Part shown: positions 11,842 through 23,018 of the stretch, piece by piece | How positions within the stretch are numbered: position 1 is the stretch's first letter | Layout: each line of letters starts with the position of its first letter | From: Rhodosorus marinus | Taxonomy: Eukaryota > Rhodophyta > Stylonematophyceae > Stylonematales > Stylonemataceae | NCBI GenBank assembly: GCA_029953675.1 | Contig: JAMWBK010000002.1 | Location: 2,294,001-2,358,000 of the forward strand | Length of the DNA: 64,000 nucleotides | Reading direction: 5' to 3' | Made by a program: the position numbers and the translations under genes | Notes under the pieces: model-generated | Told to the model about the DNA's origin: nothing | The model's input: the letters and a program-made list of their open reading frames with translations, nothing else | Database searches by the model: none

Positions 11842-12637
11842 TTACTCTACGTCGAGGACTCGGATCCCATCTTTGTCCACGATCTTCACTGTATACTTGA
11901 ATTGCTGTACCAAAACTCTTTTTCTGACTTCAGAAATGCACATTTTCACAAGCTGAATCGCTTCATCTACATCCATCCTTGTGAACATGAAACACAAACA
12001 AGAGTCACACAACTAGTAAACGCCGATTCGGAAGATAAAAGGATTAAATTAGCTGTCGGTGGTGTGCATCAGTACCCCTCCTTCCAATGTCTATCCATCG
12101 TCGACATGACGAACAGCGGCGCGAGCCCTTGTGCTGTGTAATTCAATTTGTGCAAAGTTCCGAGGTAGTCCAAGAAGTAAACGGAGGGTCCGTCAGCCTC
12201 ATCATATCCTGCTAAGATCATATTCGTTTGAAAAGCTCCTCCTCGAGACCTGCAAAGCGATTCGTATTCCACGGGCTAACGTCAAAGATCCGAGCGAGAA
12301 AGACGCAGGCAAGCTTTGAGGGAAAATGCTTGTCGGGTTCGGTATCTGACCTTATAGCCTTCGCGATAACACCACGCATGAAGTTCGCCACTGCGGCGGT
12401 GCTAAGGCTGATGCTCGTTCTCAGCGAATACAACATCACATTCTTCTGAACGTACTCCGACAAATCGGCGATTGAGTTGACCTCCCCAGCCATCGCGAGG
12501 ATCTTATGATCGTCGAGGACCTTGATCTTATCCAAATCATCCTTCATCACAACCACAGATCTCGCATTCGTCGAGTCCGCGGCACAGATCACAAAGTCCT
12601 TCCCGACAAACCCAAAGATTGAATCAAGCATAGACAT
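11842..12637 (-). CDS. PSMB2: 20S proteasome subunit beta type-2 (beta4)
   Basis: Exons 12637-12351, 12249-12076 and 11977-11842 give 198 residues (human PSMB2 has 201). Signature blocks are SVVVMKDDLDKIKVLDDHKI, EYVQKNVMLYSLR, AAVANFMRGV, NMILAGYDEADGPSVYFLDY and the C-terminal YTVKIVDKDGIRVLD. This is one of the non-catalytic beta subunits of the proteasome core: it starts directly at the fold and lacks the propeptide and N-terminal Thr of active subunits. It converges with the WD40-TPR gene, 191 bp between the stops. A G-rich tract lies on its sense strand 53-101 nt upstream of the start. Confidence 0.95.
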
Positions 12638-12689
12638 CTTTTCTTACCTTATTCGATCCTTTGGCGACCTCCTTTCAATTCTCTCCTTC

Positions 12690-12738
12690 ACCCCCCTAAC
12701 CCCCACCCCCACCCCACCCCTCCCTCCCTCCCTCCCCT
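12690..12738 (-). promoter_or_regulatory. G-tract cluster in leader of PSMB2 gene
   Basis: The plus strand has a run of C tracts (lengths 3-6) separated by single A or T bases. On the sense strand of the minus-oriented PSMB2 gene this is at least eight G-runs of three or more, the canonical pattern for a G-quadruplex. It lies just upstream of the start codon, in promoter or 5' UTR. A regulatory effect is inferred only from position. Confidence 0.45.
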
Positions 12739-13490
12739 TCCTTCAAACCCAACAAAAGACTTTACCACCCTCGCTCTGTCAAACCCTCAAACTGCTCCAG
12801 TCCAAAGTCTCCCACCCCCAACCCGAGCACTTCCAACTGCCACCTCTCATCCCCAAAATACAGATATCTTCTCCAAGACTAAAGTCAAAGTTTTCGTCAT
12901 CATCATCGCATCGATCTCGAAAAAAACGATTCCTTCCCATCGACAGCACGTGTTTTAGTACTTGTACAAACAATTGTATTTTAGTACTAATACAATTACC
13001 TCCGAAAACCAGTCAGTTGTGTTTTTTGGAAAATTATTTAGCGTAGCAATAATTTTTTGCTATTCAATAATACAAGATTGGTTTGGAGGGGTTAAGGATA
13101 CTTCTATTAATCTTCACTATTTTGTTTATTGTTATTTTATATAAGTATTTGCTATTGTGCTTGAAGATTCATGAGGGGTGAGGTTTTATTGATGACAAAG
13201 GACTCTTGGACGATGAGACCTCTTTTGGGTTGGGGGGGGAGAGAAGGGGGTGAGAGAAGGGGGTGAGGATGGGAAGATGCTCGCTCGATCGTTGGGGTTT
13301 GGCGAAATTGCATTGGTGTATCGATGGGTTAGGTTTGGGTGAGAACATGTAAGGAGTTTCCTGAACAGATCTGATGTCAGCTCAGCGTTGTGGTAGAAGA
13401 AGGGAAAGGGAAAAGTTTTGAGTTGAATAGATAAATTCTGGTTAGATTTATTGGGTTGGCCTCAGCGTCCTGTTTTGGTTAGAAATGTTG
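12739..13490. other. Spacer between PSMB2 and the 3' end of COG4
   Basis: It contains an AT-rich block at 12,950-13,145 with repeated TTTTAGTACT-like words. A G/T-rich block with several GGGGG runs follows at 13,190-13,440. No coding frame with recognisable similarity is present. Confidence 0.5.
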
Positions 13491-15970
13491 TTATAGCCGG
13501 AGATTCTTGATTGCGTCCACGCTGAAGTCTATCCTGAGCGACAGTCCCTTTCGTACTTCTGTTGGAGTTAGTCTCCAGGTCATACCACCTGCATTAGCAC
13601 CCCAGAGATCGTAAACCTCGGAGGGATTCTCAAAGTTAACGAGCATTGAGACCTGGGAAAGGCGGGCGAAAATGTCCCGAACCGTGCCCCGCTTTGAATT
13701 CGTTGCAAAGAAAGTCGACAGCGACCGAATATCTCGATCCAGCTGCAAAGCTCCAAGTGCGTTTAGACGCTTGGGGCTTGTTCCACTCGCAGTTCCCATA
13801 AGAGCCAACTCGATGGTCTTCGCCGACCACTCCGCCAAACGCCGTATGAGACCATCCCAAACTGAGTCAATTAGGAATCTTTCCAGGTCGCTCATTGCCT
13901 GGTTCTCAACAGTCTGAAGAAACACGAGCATGAAGCGTTCGCAACGTTCTTGATCCTGATATTCGGCTTCTCCTAGTAGATAAGACACATCAGCGACTGC
14001 CGAGGTCTGAAAAGGGGAAAAGAGATAATCAGTTCAGAGGCTGAAAATACGACATTCTGTCCATATCTGATTTCGTGGATCCTTACTGCGGCACTCAGGC
14101 GACTGGTTACAGCAGTGGCAAGCTTATCCAGGCCTTGCTCTGCGGTCATAGCAAACACCCTCGAGGATTCGGAAAGTTGAGCAAGCACGGCATTGATCTG
14201 CGCATGGTCCCGAGGGTTTGGGAACGCCTGGTTGGCTTTCTTTTCCACCTCACCCCGTAGTCTTATGGAATACTCTGAGCTCTGATAAGCGTTATTTAGG
14301 GCGACGGCGTATCCGTATCGGCTTTGCCTGTCATCCGCATGTTTGCTTCCTGGTTCGACCAGCAGCCGAGCGTTCAACCTGTCGCCCTTCCCCGAAGACA
14401 CCTTCTCTAGCGCCACTTCAGTCTCTTTAAGACGCCGTTTAATGAAATCGAGGAGCTCAACCCCGATTGCCAAGTTCACGTAGTTGATGACCGCACACAA
14501 AGTTAGCAGGTTTGCGTAGGACACAGCTCTTCGAATGCACTTCTGAAGGACGAAAAAGATGTCGTCAACCGCGGTGGAAGTCCTTCCACTAGATGATTGA
14601 GTAGGAGGGTCATCTATTCGAATGGCTTTCAGGATATTCTCTTGCATAAAGTACGCCTCGATTGAGATATACCTCGTTGTGATCTCCTCCAGCGACCTTC
14701 GCAAAGCACAGTCCTGCAGAAAAGTTGCAAACTCTAGTTCTGCTGCGTCCAATCGACTGATCTCCGGGCGTGCACTTGTCGGTGTTGATGGTGTTCTGAT
14801 GGATGCCTTCGGGGTGGACGTTCTTGCGGACTTCGGAGACAACATTGTCTCAATTTCTTGCTGCTTGGTTGCGTCTGTGGTCTGTTTCGGTGCATACGCC
14901 GCATCCTGTTCCAGAACAGCGTACACTCTGCCCGACAGAAAATCGAAGTACCTCATCGAGCGCTGGGAGATGATAGCCTTCTCATCGAGGATGGGATCCA
15001 GCACGCGAGCATCTGCTGATCTTTGCGAGATCAACCCCATCATCTCATCCAGCCGTCTTTCCTGCGTGTATCGCGAGATGATACGAGTAGCTTCCGCGTC
15101 ACATTGGTTCTGGAGGTGTTTGGCGAGACTAATAATCCCTTGGGATCCAAACAGTTGGCTGGTTGTTTCTTCCACTTCATCAAAATACGAAGCAACGCTT
15201 TCATATAGCCGAGTCAGGCAAGTAACATGGGGCTCGTCCTGCGTTGGCTCTTCGGCATCCGTCTCGATTAGTAAGAGTCTCACATCCTCCGCGCTCTCCT
15301 TGTGAATCGCTGACTTGAGGAAATCGCAAAAGCGACTGAGGCCTTCTTCCGACTTCCCTACCAAGACGAACAACTTGGCAACTCCTAGAACTTCTTCTAG
15401 GGAATCTCCTTCAACGGCAAGGTCGGCCTTTCTCTGTATGGCGACAGTTAAGTCTGCGATCGACTCTTTGACATGGGTGACAGAGGCGAAGGAGCCTGAC
15501 TCTGAATCCAGTTCAGCCTTCGTCCGTTCTCCGAATTGTAGATACCTGGCGACATGCTCTGAGGCTTTTACTAAGTCGCTCGCAGCAAGAGCAGCGCGTA
15601 CACCTTCCGCACACCCGCGCAAAGCGATAACGTCCTCAACTCGCATGAGCGCCTCCTCACATCTTCGATAATGTTCATCAAGTTCTCTCACTCTCGACGA
15701 GACTTTATCAGACAACCTCCTAGCTCCAGAAACCAAATCCTTCAGCTCCTTGGCCTCCTTATCAATGCCGTGCGCCTTAATTGCCAAGTCCTCAAACTTC
15801 TCTATCCTCCTCCTCGAGCTCTCGCTTACGATCATCAACATACTCTCCAGTTCCTTCTCCAACTCCCTCTCAGCCTGCAAGGTGCTCGACAAAGCAGCTT
15901 CTACATCCTGATCATCCTCCAGAACGACCACACGACTTTCAACGCTCTCCGCAACCATGATTCCGCACAC
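13491..15970 (-). CDS. COG4: Conserved oligomeric Golgi complex subunit 4
   Basis: Two exons, 15970-14087 and 14006-13491, join in phase 0 to encode 799 residues (795 from the next Met); human COG4 has 785. The N-terminal coiled coil leads into VIALRGCAEGVRAALAASDL and HVARYLQFGERTKAELD. The middle has LDPILDEKAI and EAYFMQENILKAI, with VDDIFFVLQKCIRRA. The end has ALQLDRDIRSLSTFF, RDIFARLSQVSMLVNFE and MTWRLTPTEVRKGLSLRIDF, a near-diagnostic COG4 C-terminus. COG4 is in lobe A of the Golgi tethering complex and contacts SNAREs and Sly1 during retrograde vesicle capture. A low-complexity Thr/Ser/Pro insert (about residues 385-415) breaks the middle domain. Confidence 0.95.
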
Positions 15971-16171
15971 CTAGGTCAGACAAAACGATCTCAATAAACA
16001 GACAACTACTCCAAGAAGTTTGAAATAGCTTCAAAATGAAAGGCCATCCATCTGCTAGATCATGTCTCTCTTAAACCCTCAGAACGCGGACACTCCCACC
16101 TCTCCCCCACCACTCCTAGCGGACCTGTCGAATAATCAGTTTATACCCGAAAGGTCCACTTCCATCAATGG

Positions 16172-16292
16172 CCAATGTTTCTCACCAAAGGCCCAACAGT
16201 AGACCAATGTTCTAGGACTTGGCCAACAAAATGGACCACAAACTCCAAGTGAAATCGACCAATGTTCTTGCGGGCCCCCTAGCCGGACCAAT
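16172..16292 (+). promoter_or_regulatory. CCAAT-box cluster
   Basis: Four CCAAT pentamers in the same orientation start at 16172, 16204, 16259 and 16288, each within a longer shared word (G)(A/G)CCAATGTT. They lie in the spacer of the divergent COG4/deaminase pair, 200-320 bp upstream of the COG4 start. CCAAT is the NF-Y binding site in eukaryotes. Use as a promoter element here is inference. Confidence 0.4.
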
Positions 16293-16863
16293 GTTACAAG
16301 AATTGCCGATGATCTCAAAACCTTGCCAGAGTTTCATAGGGGGGAGCTAATGTTTTTACGCGGGACACAGCATTGGTCACAAAATGGCTATTGTTCCCGT
16401 AACAACGTCCTGACGGGGGACAGCTGGAAATCTTCAAATGTGCGAAGAAGAAGCGTGAAAAGTATTCTAGTTTTGTTTCTCCCATTCAATATTCAATTTG
16501 AAGTTTCCAACCTCAAAGAAGTTTCTTTGAGCATCTTGGAACGAAGATGCAAGCTGGTCAACGAGAGGACCGTCTCTTAGCGCGGTCATCTCGCGATTCC
16601 GGACACTCCGTAAAAGCTTCGGAGAGCCCGCCTCGGAGTTAGATATGTAGATCATCGACCAGCAGAAGCAATACCGATGATATTCCAACCCGCACTGGAA
16701 TTGCGAGGCTTACGCCTAGGTCCTTGAAGCCGGGACAACTCACGACGGGAGAATTGTTATCGCTTCTGTCAGCTATGCGAGTTGGGGTCCCTTGGGGATG
16801 ATGGCTCACCTTTTCTAAGATGGGATTAATAGCATCTTCCTGAAGAAGGATTTTTTTGCAACG

Positions 16864-18420
16864 ATGAAAGAAGTGGTCGATCAAGTTATTAGCGCTCAAT
16901 GGATTGCTCCAGTTATGCCGGATCCAACCGAGGTGCGGAAAAACTGCTCCGTCGTTTTGAATGGCGGCGTTATAACTGATATTTTGGGCTCCGAGGAGGC
17001 CAAGCTGAAATACAACGCAAAGGAATGGACTGATTTTGAGAATCATATGCTCATTCCTGGGCTGGTCAATGCGCACACCCATGCAAGTACGTGCTCGGGA
17101 AAGATATGCGCCGTACTCTGTACTTTCTTTTTCTCAGAGTTGCCTCCGTACCCGGTGACAAACAGGTATGACCTTGATGCGAGGAATAGGCGACGATGAG
17201 CCACTGATGTCATGGCTGCAGAACACAATTTGGCCGATTGAGATGAGCCTTGGAAACGAAGACTTTTGCCACGACGGGACCATGCTCAGCGCTGTGGAAA
17301 TGCTAAAAAGCGGGACTACCACGTTCAATGATATGTATTGGCACCCTTCGGCTACGGCACGTGCTTGCGGAGAGGTTGGCATCCGAGCCGTTCTTGGTAT
17401 GATTGTGGTTGGGTTTCCCAGCTCGTATGCTAAGGACTACGATGAATACATTCAAAAGGGACAGTCCACCCTAGCCGAATTTCTCGACCATCCCACGGTG
17501 CACTTTTCGTACGCCCCCCATGCACCGTACACTGTCAGCGACGAGATCCTCACCCGCCTGGGAGACTTGTGCAAGGCGGAGGACAGAAAACTGCACATTC
17601 ACCTACACGAAACTGAGGACGAATGCAACAGCTCTGAAGCTCTGGACAAGTCACCAATGTGTCATCGCTCAGAATTTGCGGGTAGGCCGATCCAGAATCT
17701 CGAGAGGCTAGGCCTACTGAACAAAAATCTGGTTGCCGCGCACGCGGTGCACGTGAAAGACGAAGAGATCGCCTTACTCGCGGAAAGGGAGGTCAGCACT
17801 GTGCACTGCCCAACCTCGAACTTGAAACTGGCGAGTGGATTCTGTCCGGTTGCCAAGCTGCTGGAAGCGGGGGTGAACGTAGCGATCGGGACCGATGGAA
17901 GCGCGAGCAACAATGCGCTTGACATGGTGGCGGAAATGAAAACCGCAGCAATACTGGCCAAAGCAGTGGCCAAGGACACAACGGCAGTGCCAGCGGCAAC
18001 AGCTTTAAAAATGGCGACATACAACGGTGCGAAAGCGTTAGGGCTAGGAGATAAAATCGGATCTCTGCAAGTTGGAAAATCTGGAGACATGATTGCGGTA
18101 GAACTCGGAGCACGCGCCGCTAACACCCCCGTGTTCGATCCCATATCTTCCTTCGTGTACTCCTCGCATGGTGCTGATGTTTCCGACGCGTGGGTTAACG
18201 GCCAACGCGTGATGCGAGAGAGGCGAGTGACTACCATGGACGAGAAAGACATCCTCGAGAAAGCCCATTCGTAAGCCCATGGACCGCAAACGTCCAACAC
18301 AACTTATCACCGCTTCTAACCCTGAACCTTCTCTTCCCAATAACTCACAACAGATGGGTGGACAAGATCAATGCGCTCAACCTCGATCCGCATCCCAATC
18401 ATCATCCAAAGGAGACCTAG
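16864..18420 (+). CDS. 5-methylthioadenosine/S-adenosylhomocysteine deaminase-like amidohydrolase
   Basis: Exons 16864-17086, 17166-18270 and 18354-18420 give 464 residues, ending in a short Pro/His-rich tail. It is a metal-dependent amidohydrolase of the MtaD/TrzA/AtzB group. All active-site elements are visible: metal ligands H71 and H73 (NAHTHA), H220, acid E223 (HLHETEDE), the AHAVHV histidines and D318 (TDGSASNN). The blocks HCPTSNLKLASGFCPVAKLL and MTLMRGIGDDEPLMSWLQ match proteobacterial MtaD very closely. The expected reaction is deamination of S-adenosylhomocysteine or methylthioadenosine to the inosyl compounds, in nucleoside/methionine salvage. Similarity to bacteria together with two ordinary introns suggests an old transfer followed by domestication. 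Substrate is uncertain within the family. Confidence 0.88.
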
Positions 18421-19155
18421 ACGTATCGATTAGACTTTGCAATACATACAAAACTATAGGAGGCGACATTTACGAGCTCTAAACATAACCTACCTCGTCT
18501 AAAAAACGCTGACACTTCTTTGTGAGATCAATAAAAGGCCTCCGATTGTTAAGTCAACAAAAGTTGACTGAATACTAAATATCGGAAAACTTTTAATCCA
18601 AGCAATTCTTACCAAGTATTTTATTTAAACATAAATTAAGGGGTATTATATTTTCATTAGACTAAATAATAAATTATCAATGAATTCTATACGAAATAAC
18701 CTATAAATTATTACAAAAACGCTTGTAGAACGTATCTTCGGGGAAGAGTGGGGTAGATACCTTGCGGGGAGCTCCACAATTACTCTTAATTGTTAGTAAA
18801 TTAAAAGAAAAGATATTTTAGCGGGTTTGGACGAGGGGTGGATTATTCCGTTATAAAACGAATGTAAAATAGTACATTTTTGGGCGTAGTTTTTTGAGTG
18901 AAATATTTATTAATTTTGATGCGGTGGAAAAGTTGTCTCATTTTCGCGGACGTGAAGTTTGCAGGTGGTTTTGTATTGAAGACGACTGCTTGGGAAGGGG
19001 TGGGAAGGAGGGGAGAGGCCAAGAGATGGGATTGATACTATTTGGTTTGGAAGGTATCCGTTTACGACTGTTGTCGACTATAGGACACTTCGTTTTCTTT
19101 TCGTTTTTTGAGAGATTGGATCGAATTGAGGTGTACTTAAACAGTGTGACGTACA
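18421..19155. other. AT-rich spacer
   Basis: Positions 18,540-18,900 are AT-rich, and 18,730-19,155 is G/T-rich on the plus strand, the leader of the LRR gene. No gene seen. Confidence 0.5.
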
Positions 19156-20204
19156 ATGTCTGAGGCGAAGAAGTTGAGGGACTATGTGGAGGGGATGTCT
19201 CTGAAGGATGGGACTGGGCTGGTGAAGGCGAACTTGGAGCTGGCGAAAGTGACAGGCGGCCTTACAGACGAGCTTAATCTGCAACAGTTGGGATTGACTG
19301 ACGAAGATATGGCGTCGCTCGTAGGACCCATCGCCAACCTCGGAAAAAATCTTAGGGTTTTGAATTTGTTTTTCAACGAGTAAGTGGGTGGAATTGACGA
19401 ATACCGCTTGCCGTGAATGGGCTTGGGCAGGCTGTCAGTTTTCTTGTGGGTATTGAAGGTCTTTGTTCTGATCTCGGGCGTAGGTTGACATTCATCCCGG
19501 CTGAGTTATCAAAACTATCCCACTTGGAAGAGCTTAAGGTCGGGTGCAATCCTTTATCCTCTATACCGGAAAAGCTCTTCACAGACATGCATCGGCTGAC
19601 ATATTTGGATATCGGATATGGGAATACACTGAGCACCCTTCCCGAATCCATTGGCGAATGCAAGTCGCTGAAAGAACTTTGGGCTGGGAACAACAGGTAT
19701 GCGTTCACGTCCGTGGTACTGATCTTTAGTTACTTACAGGGGAAATCTCTCTGTGCCATCGCAGGATTCACGCATTTCCGAGCACATTATGTAAATGCAA
19801 GAACCTCGAAGTTCTGCAGGTGTATGGAAACGACCTGAAGGAGATTCCCTCAGAGATCGGGTAGGAATTCATCAATTCCAGTGCCAAGCCAGGCAAAAGA
19901 AGGAAAAGGATTTAACTGAAAAAACCCTCCTTTTGCCTGCAGTGATTTGAAAGCTCTTCGGGTATTGAACATTGGAAGAAACCAGATCACACATATTCCT
20001 GACAGGTTGGGAGAATGTCAGAACCTCACCGAATTGCAAGCATACGAAAACGATCTGCGAACAGTACCGGTTAGCGTAGCGAACTTGCCCAACATCAAGG
20101 TTGGAAACTGCTACGGAAACCCTAAACTTGGGTTGCCTCCACGGGAGAAAGTTCGCGAAGGAGTTGGTGCGACCCTACGTTATTATTCCTCGGTAAATGT
20201 ATAA
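19156..20204 (+). CDS. Leucine-rich repeat protein, SHOC2/PIRL-type repeats
   Basis: Exons 19156-19379, 19484-19696, 19765-19860 and 19943-20204 give 264 residues. After a helical N-terminal cap there are about seven typical LRRs of ~23 residues with the plant/animal 'L..L..L.l..N.l..iP..l' consensus. Examples are LTFIPAELSKLSHLEEL, LSTLPESIGECKSLKEL, NLEVLQVYGNDLKEIPSEIG and ALRVLNIGRNQITHIPDRLG. No signal peptide, membrane segment, kinase or F-box is seen, so a cytosolic scaffold like SHOC2 is a guess. The last exon has a possible donor just before its stop, so the true C-terminus may lie in an unseen exon. Confidence 0.8.
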
Positions 20205-21309
20205 AGGAACTTTCGATCGAGCAGGAAAAATACGCCTCTGGCTACAACGACCACACAGGAGATCGGAGGAAAATCCGTTAAACTCTCTTGATCCAGTTCT
20301 AACGGCTGATCAATGTTTTCAGTCCTTTCTTTCTATTTTCATCTGAAACTCAAACTGTTTCGCTGACGTGATCGATGCTGCTAACGAAGGATCAGCTAAA
20401 AGGTAACCTCGTTGTTGTTCTGCACAGTCATTTACAGCTCAATCAACCCACGCTTCAGCAAAGCTCACAAGCACAGTGGTAGTTGCAGCATACACCAATT
20501 ACGTGTATAGTTTTTGCACGCGTCGGTGATGTTGACCTGCTCCAGTTTGAGAGGGGGGGCGGGGAACTCTTCTGTCCGCAAGGAATCACCAAATATCCCT
20601 GACACATAGATAGTGGCAACGATAAAATTACAAAACAAAAAAGCGCATAAACATAAAGCACACGTCAATCAGCGCTACGCAACTCCCCCCCCCCTTCCCC
20701 AAACACACCCACACACCCGCACACCCATACACCCTGATCAGTAATTCTAAACGCACGTCGCAGTTAAAAACAATCAATATAAGCCAAAACCAGTCAAAAT
20801 TATTTGCAAAAGATTGCTGTTCTAATTTCTATTAAAAATCCATTCTACGGACCGTCACGTGCAAAACAAGCTATACGATAGAGATCAGTCATAATAAATA
20901 AAAAGATTGATAAGCATTTTTTATATTAAAATTAAATTTTATGGACCGTGGGGAGGTCAAGAAAAGAGGATCGGATCGCAGAGGCCATCGGGTCTCGATT
21001 AGGGTTTTCCAAGTGTTTGAAATCGTCGAAGTTTTTTGTTTTATTAAGGTTTCTCTTGTTTTGGGATTTGGATTTTACACTTTTTTTGGTGATTTGGGTG
21101 GGTTTTGGGGTGTGTGTGTGTGTGAGTGACGGAGTTTGGGAGGGTTTAGGGAGAGCAGGAGTAAGGGGTGGTGGTTGCATGTTGAGTCAGTGTATGTTTC
21201 TTTTTGGTGGAGGCCGAATTGGTAGTAAATCTGTTCCTCGCTGTATAATTTGTTTGGATTTTGATTTTGTGGTGAGTTTTTCTTTTTTCTTTTTGTAGCT
21301 GGAGAAAGG
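20205..21309. other. Spacer with C/A-rich block and AT-rich block
   Basis: Positions 20,680-20,735 hold a C-rich then CA-rich run, and 20,800-20,940 is AT-rich. A 67-codon minus frame at 20668-20465 begins with a hydrophobic, signal-like stretch and has several Cys. It has no recognised family and is not called as a gene. Confidence 0.4.
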
Positions 21310-22604
21310 ATGCTTGGGTTTCTGCAGAGTGCGGTGCTCGCGAAAGGTGAGTTCCTTTTCTTCCGGGGGGGGCTTGTGGTTTGATGTTGGCGTGGATAGA
21401 GAGAGAGAGAGAGGCGTATCGTTTTGCTTTGTACTGTCTGTCTCCTGAATTTTTGTGCTTGTATTTGCGTGTTGTTTCATTGATTCAATTAGGCGGCGTG
21501 TCCAGGAATTTGTGCTCAGCTAGATCGTCTGTTTTCGGAGAGGCCGCTTGCGTTTACCGGCCTGAGTCCTCGAGGGTTCTTTCACGAAATGGCGTTTCGA
21601 GGGCGCAATTTTCCACGAAAATGATGGCTGAGCCGATCATCGACCTGAAAGGAAAGAAGGCGTTGATCACTGGTATCGCGAACAACCGATCGATTGCGTA
21701 TGGTATCGCCAAGGCTCTTCATCAAGCAGGAGCTGAAATTGGTGTGACGTACTTGCCAATGAATGATAAAGTGGAAGGGAAGGTAGGAATGTCATGTAAC
21801 TTGCTGACCTTAAGTCTTCTCAAACGTCTAAAACTTTGTTCCACGTCTCCCTGCATCAGGTTAGGGACCTCACGCTTGATCTGGAGCCAAGTCTTTTCGT
21901 TTCCTGCGACGTTTCAAAGCCTGAGGAAATCGCTAACCTCTCGGAGGAGATCAAATCAAAGTGGGGTACGTTGGAATTAACCAGCTCAATGAAAACTCTG
22001 TCATGCTGGAGGGTTCGTCTCAAAAATACTCCTACAAGCTTTTTCTCAAACGAAACACTTAAATGGCATAGGAACTGTGGACATATTCATTCACTGTCTC
22101 GCGTTTGCCAACCGTGAGGACTTGACCGGGGATTTTGTAAACACCTCCAAAGACGGTTTCAGCCTTGCCATGTCGATCTCGACATATTCACTGATCGAGG
22201 TGACCAACGCACTTGTCCCGATGATGACGGACGGTGGATCTATCGTCACGCTCTCTTACTTGGGCGCAGTTAAGGTTGTGCCAAACTACAATGTCATGGG
22301 AGTTGCCAAGGCTGGTCTGGAAGCCTCTGTTCGATACCTAGCGGCGGAACTCGGCCCGAAGCAAATTCGGGTGAACGCAGTTAGTGCTGGGTCCATTAGG
22401 ACGCTCGCATCGTCCGCGATTGGAGGAATCCAGACCATGATCAAGCATGTGGAGGCGAACGCTCCACTCCGCAGAGCGACGACCACAGAAGAAGTAGGAA
22501 ACACCACGGCATTCCTTGCATCTGATGCGGCCGCGGGGATCACAGGACAAGTTATTTACGTAGATTCCGGTTACGAAATCCTAGGCGCTACGATTGAGAA
22601 GTAA
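21310..22604 (+). CDS. FABI: Enoyl-[acyl-carrier-protein] reductase (NADH), FabI type
   Basis: Exons 21310-21346, 21493-21782, 21860-21965 and 22072-22604 give 321 residues. The mature enzyme starts near PIIDLKGKKALITGIANNRS, the NAD-binding N-terminus of FabI. The catalytic Tyr and Lys of the FabI Y-x6-K pair are in YNVMGVAKAGLEA, preceded by SIVTLSYLGA. RVNAVSAGSIRTLASSAI and GQVIYVDSGYEILG complete the family pattern. It catalyses the last step of each type II fatty acid elongation cycle. The ~65-residue N-terminal extension is rich in Ser, Arg, Ala and Val and poor in acidic residues, as for a plastid (or mitochondrial) transit peptide. Plastid location is expected because eukaryotic FabI serves plastid fatty acid synthesis. 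The first exon is only 12 codons. Confidence 0.95.
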
Positions 22605-23018
22605 AAAAGTCAGTTTGCTTTCTTTAGGAGTCTTCCGATCTCCTTTAATAGATCACGGGGAGGGAACAGACGACATAGCCTGCATTCTAACGTAACAGAT
22701 TAGAGTCCGACAACTCAGATACGTTAGAAGACGACGACGGGCATCCGGGGCTTCTATACTCAACATGGATTCCTTGTTGATGAACCCGAATTTGTATCTT
22801 AAGAGCGTGCTCACCAGAATAGCGGGTTTGTCTTGCAAAACTGTTTTCTTGTCCAACCTGGATTTGTCCTTTGAAAGGGGGTAGGAGCGAGTGCTTGATC
22901 CAGTTCTGCTCCCTTTTTTGGCGTTTTTCTTCTACTTCTGCGTTACGCTGGTCTAAGAGGTCTGGAGATTGATAAGATTCTGGAGAGCTTCGCAGCGTAC
23001 TCTTCAAGAGGAGGGAAC

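Noticed and set aside
14622-15305. 227-codon plus-strand frame
   Set aside because: It is fully antisense to COG4 exon 1, which has strong family similarity in the other strand.
17662-18300. 212-codon minus-strand frame over the deaminase gene
   Set aside because: Shadow of the coding strand; the plus strand carries all amidohydrolase motifs.
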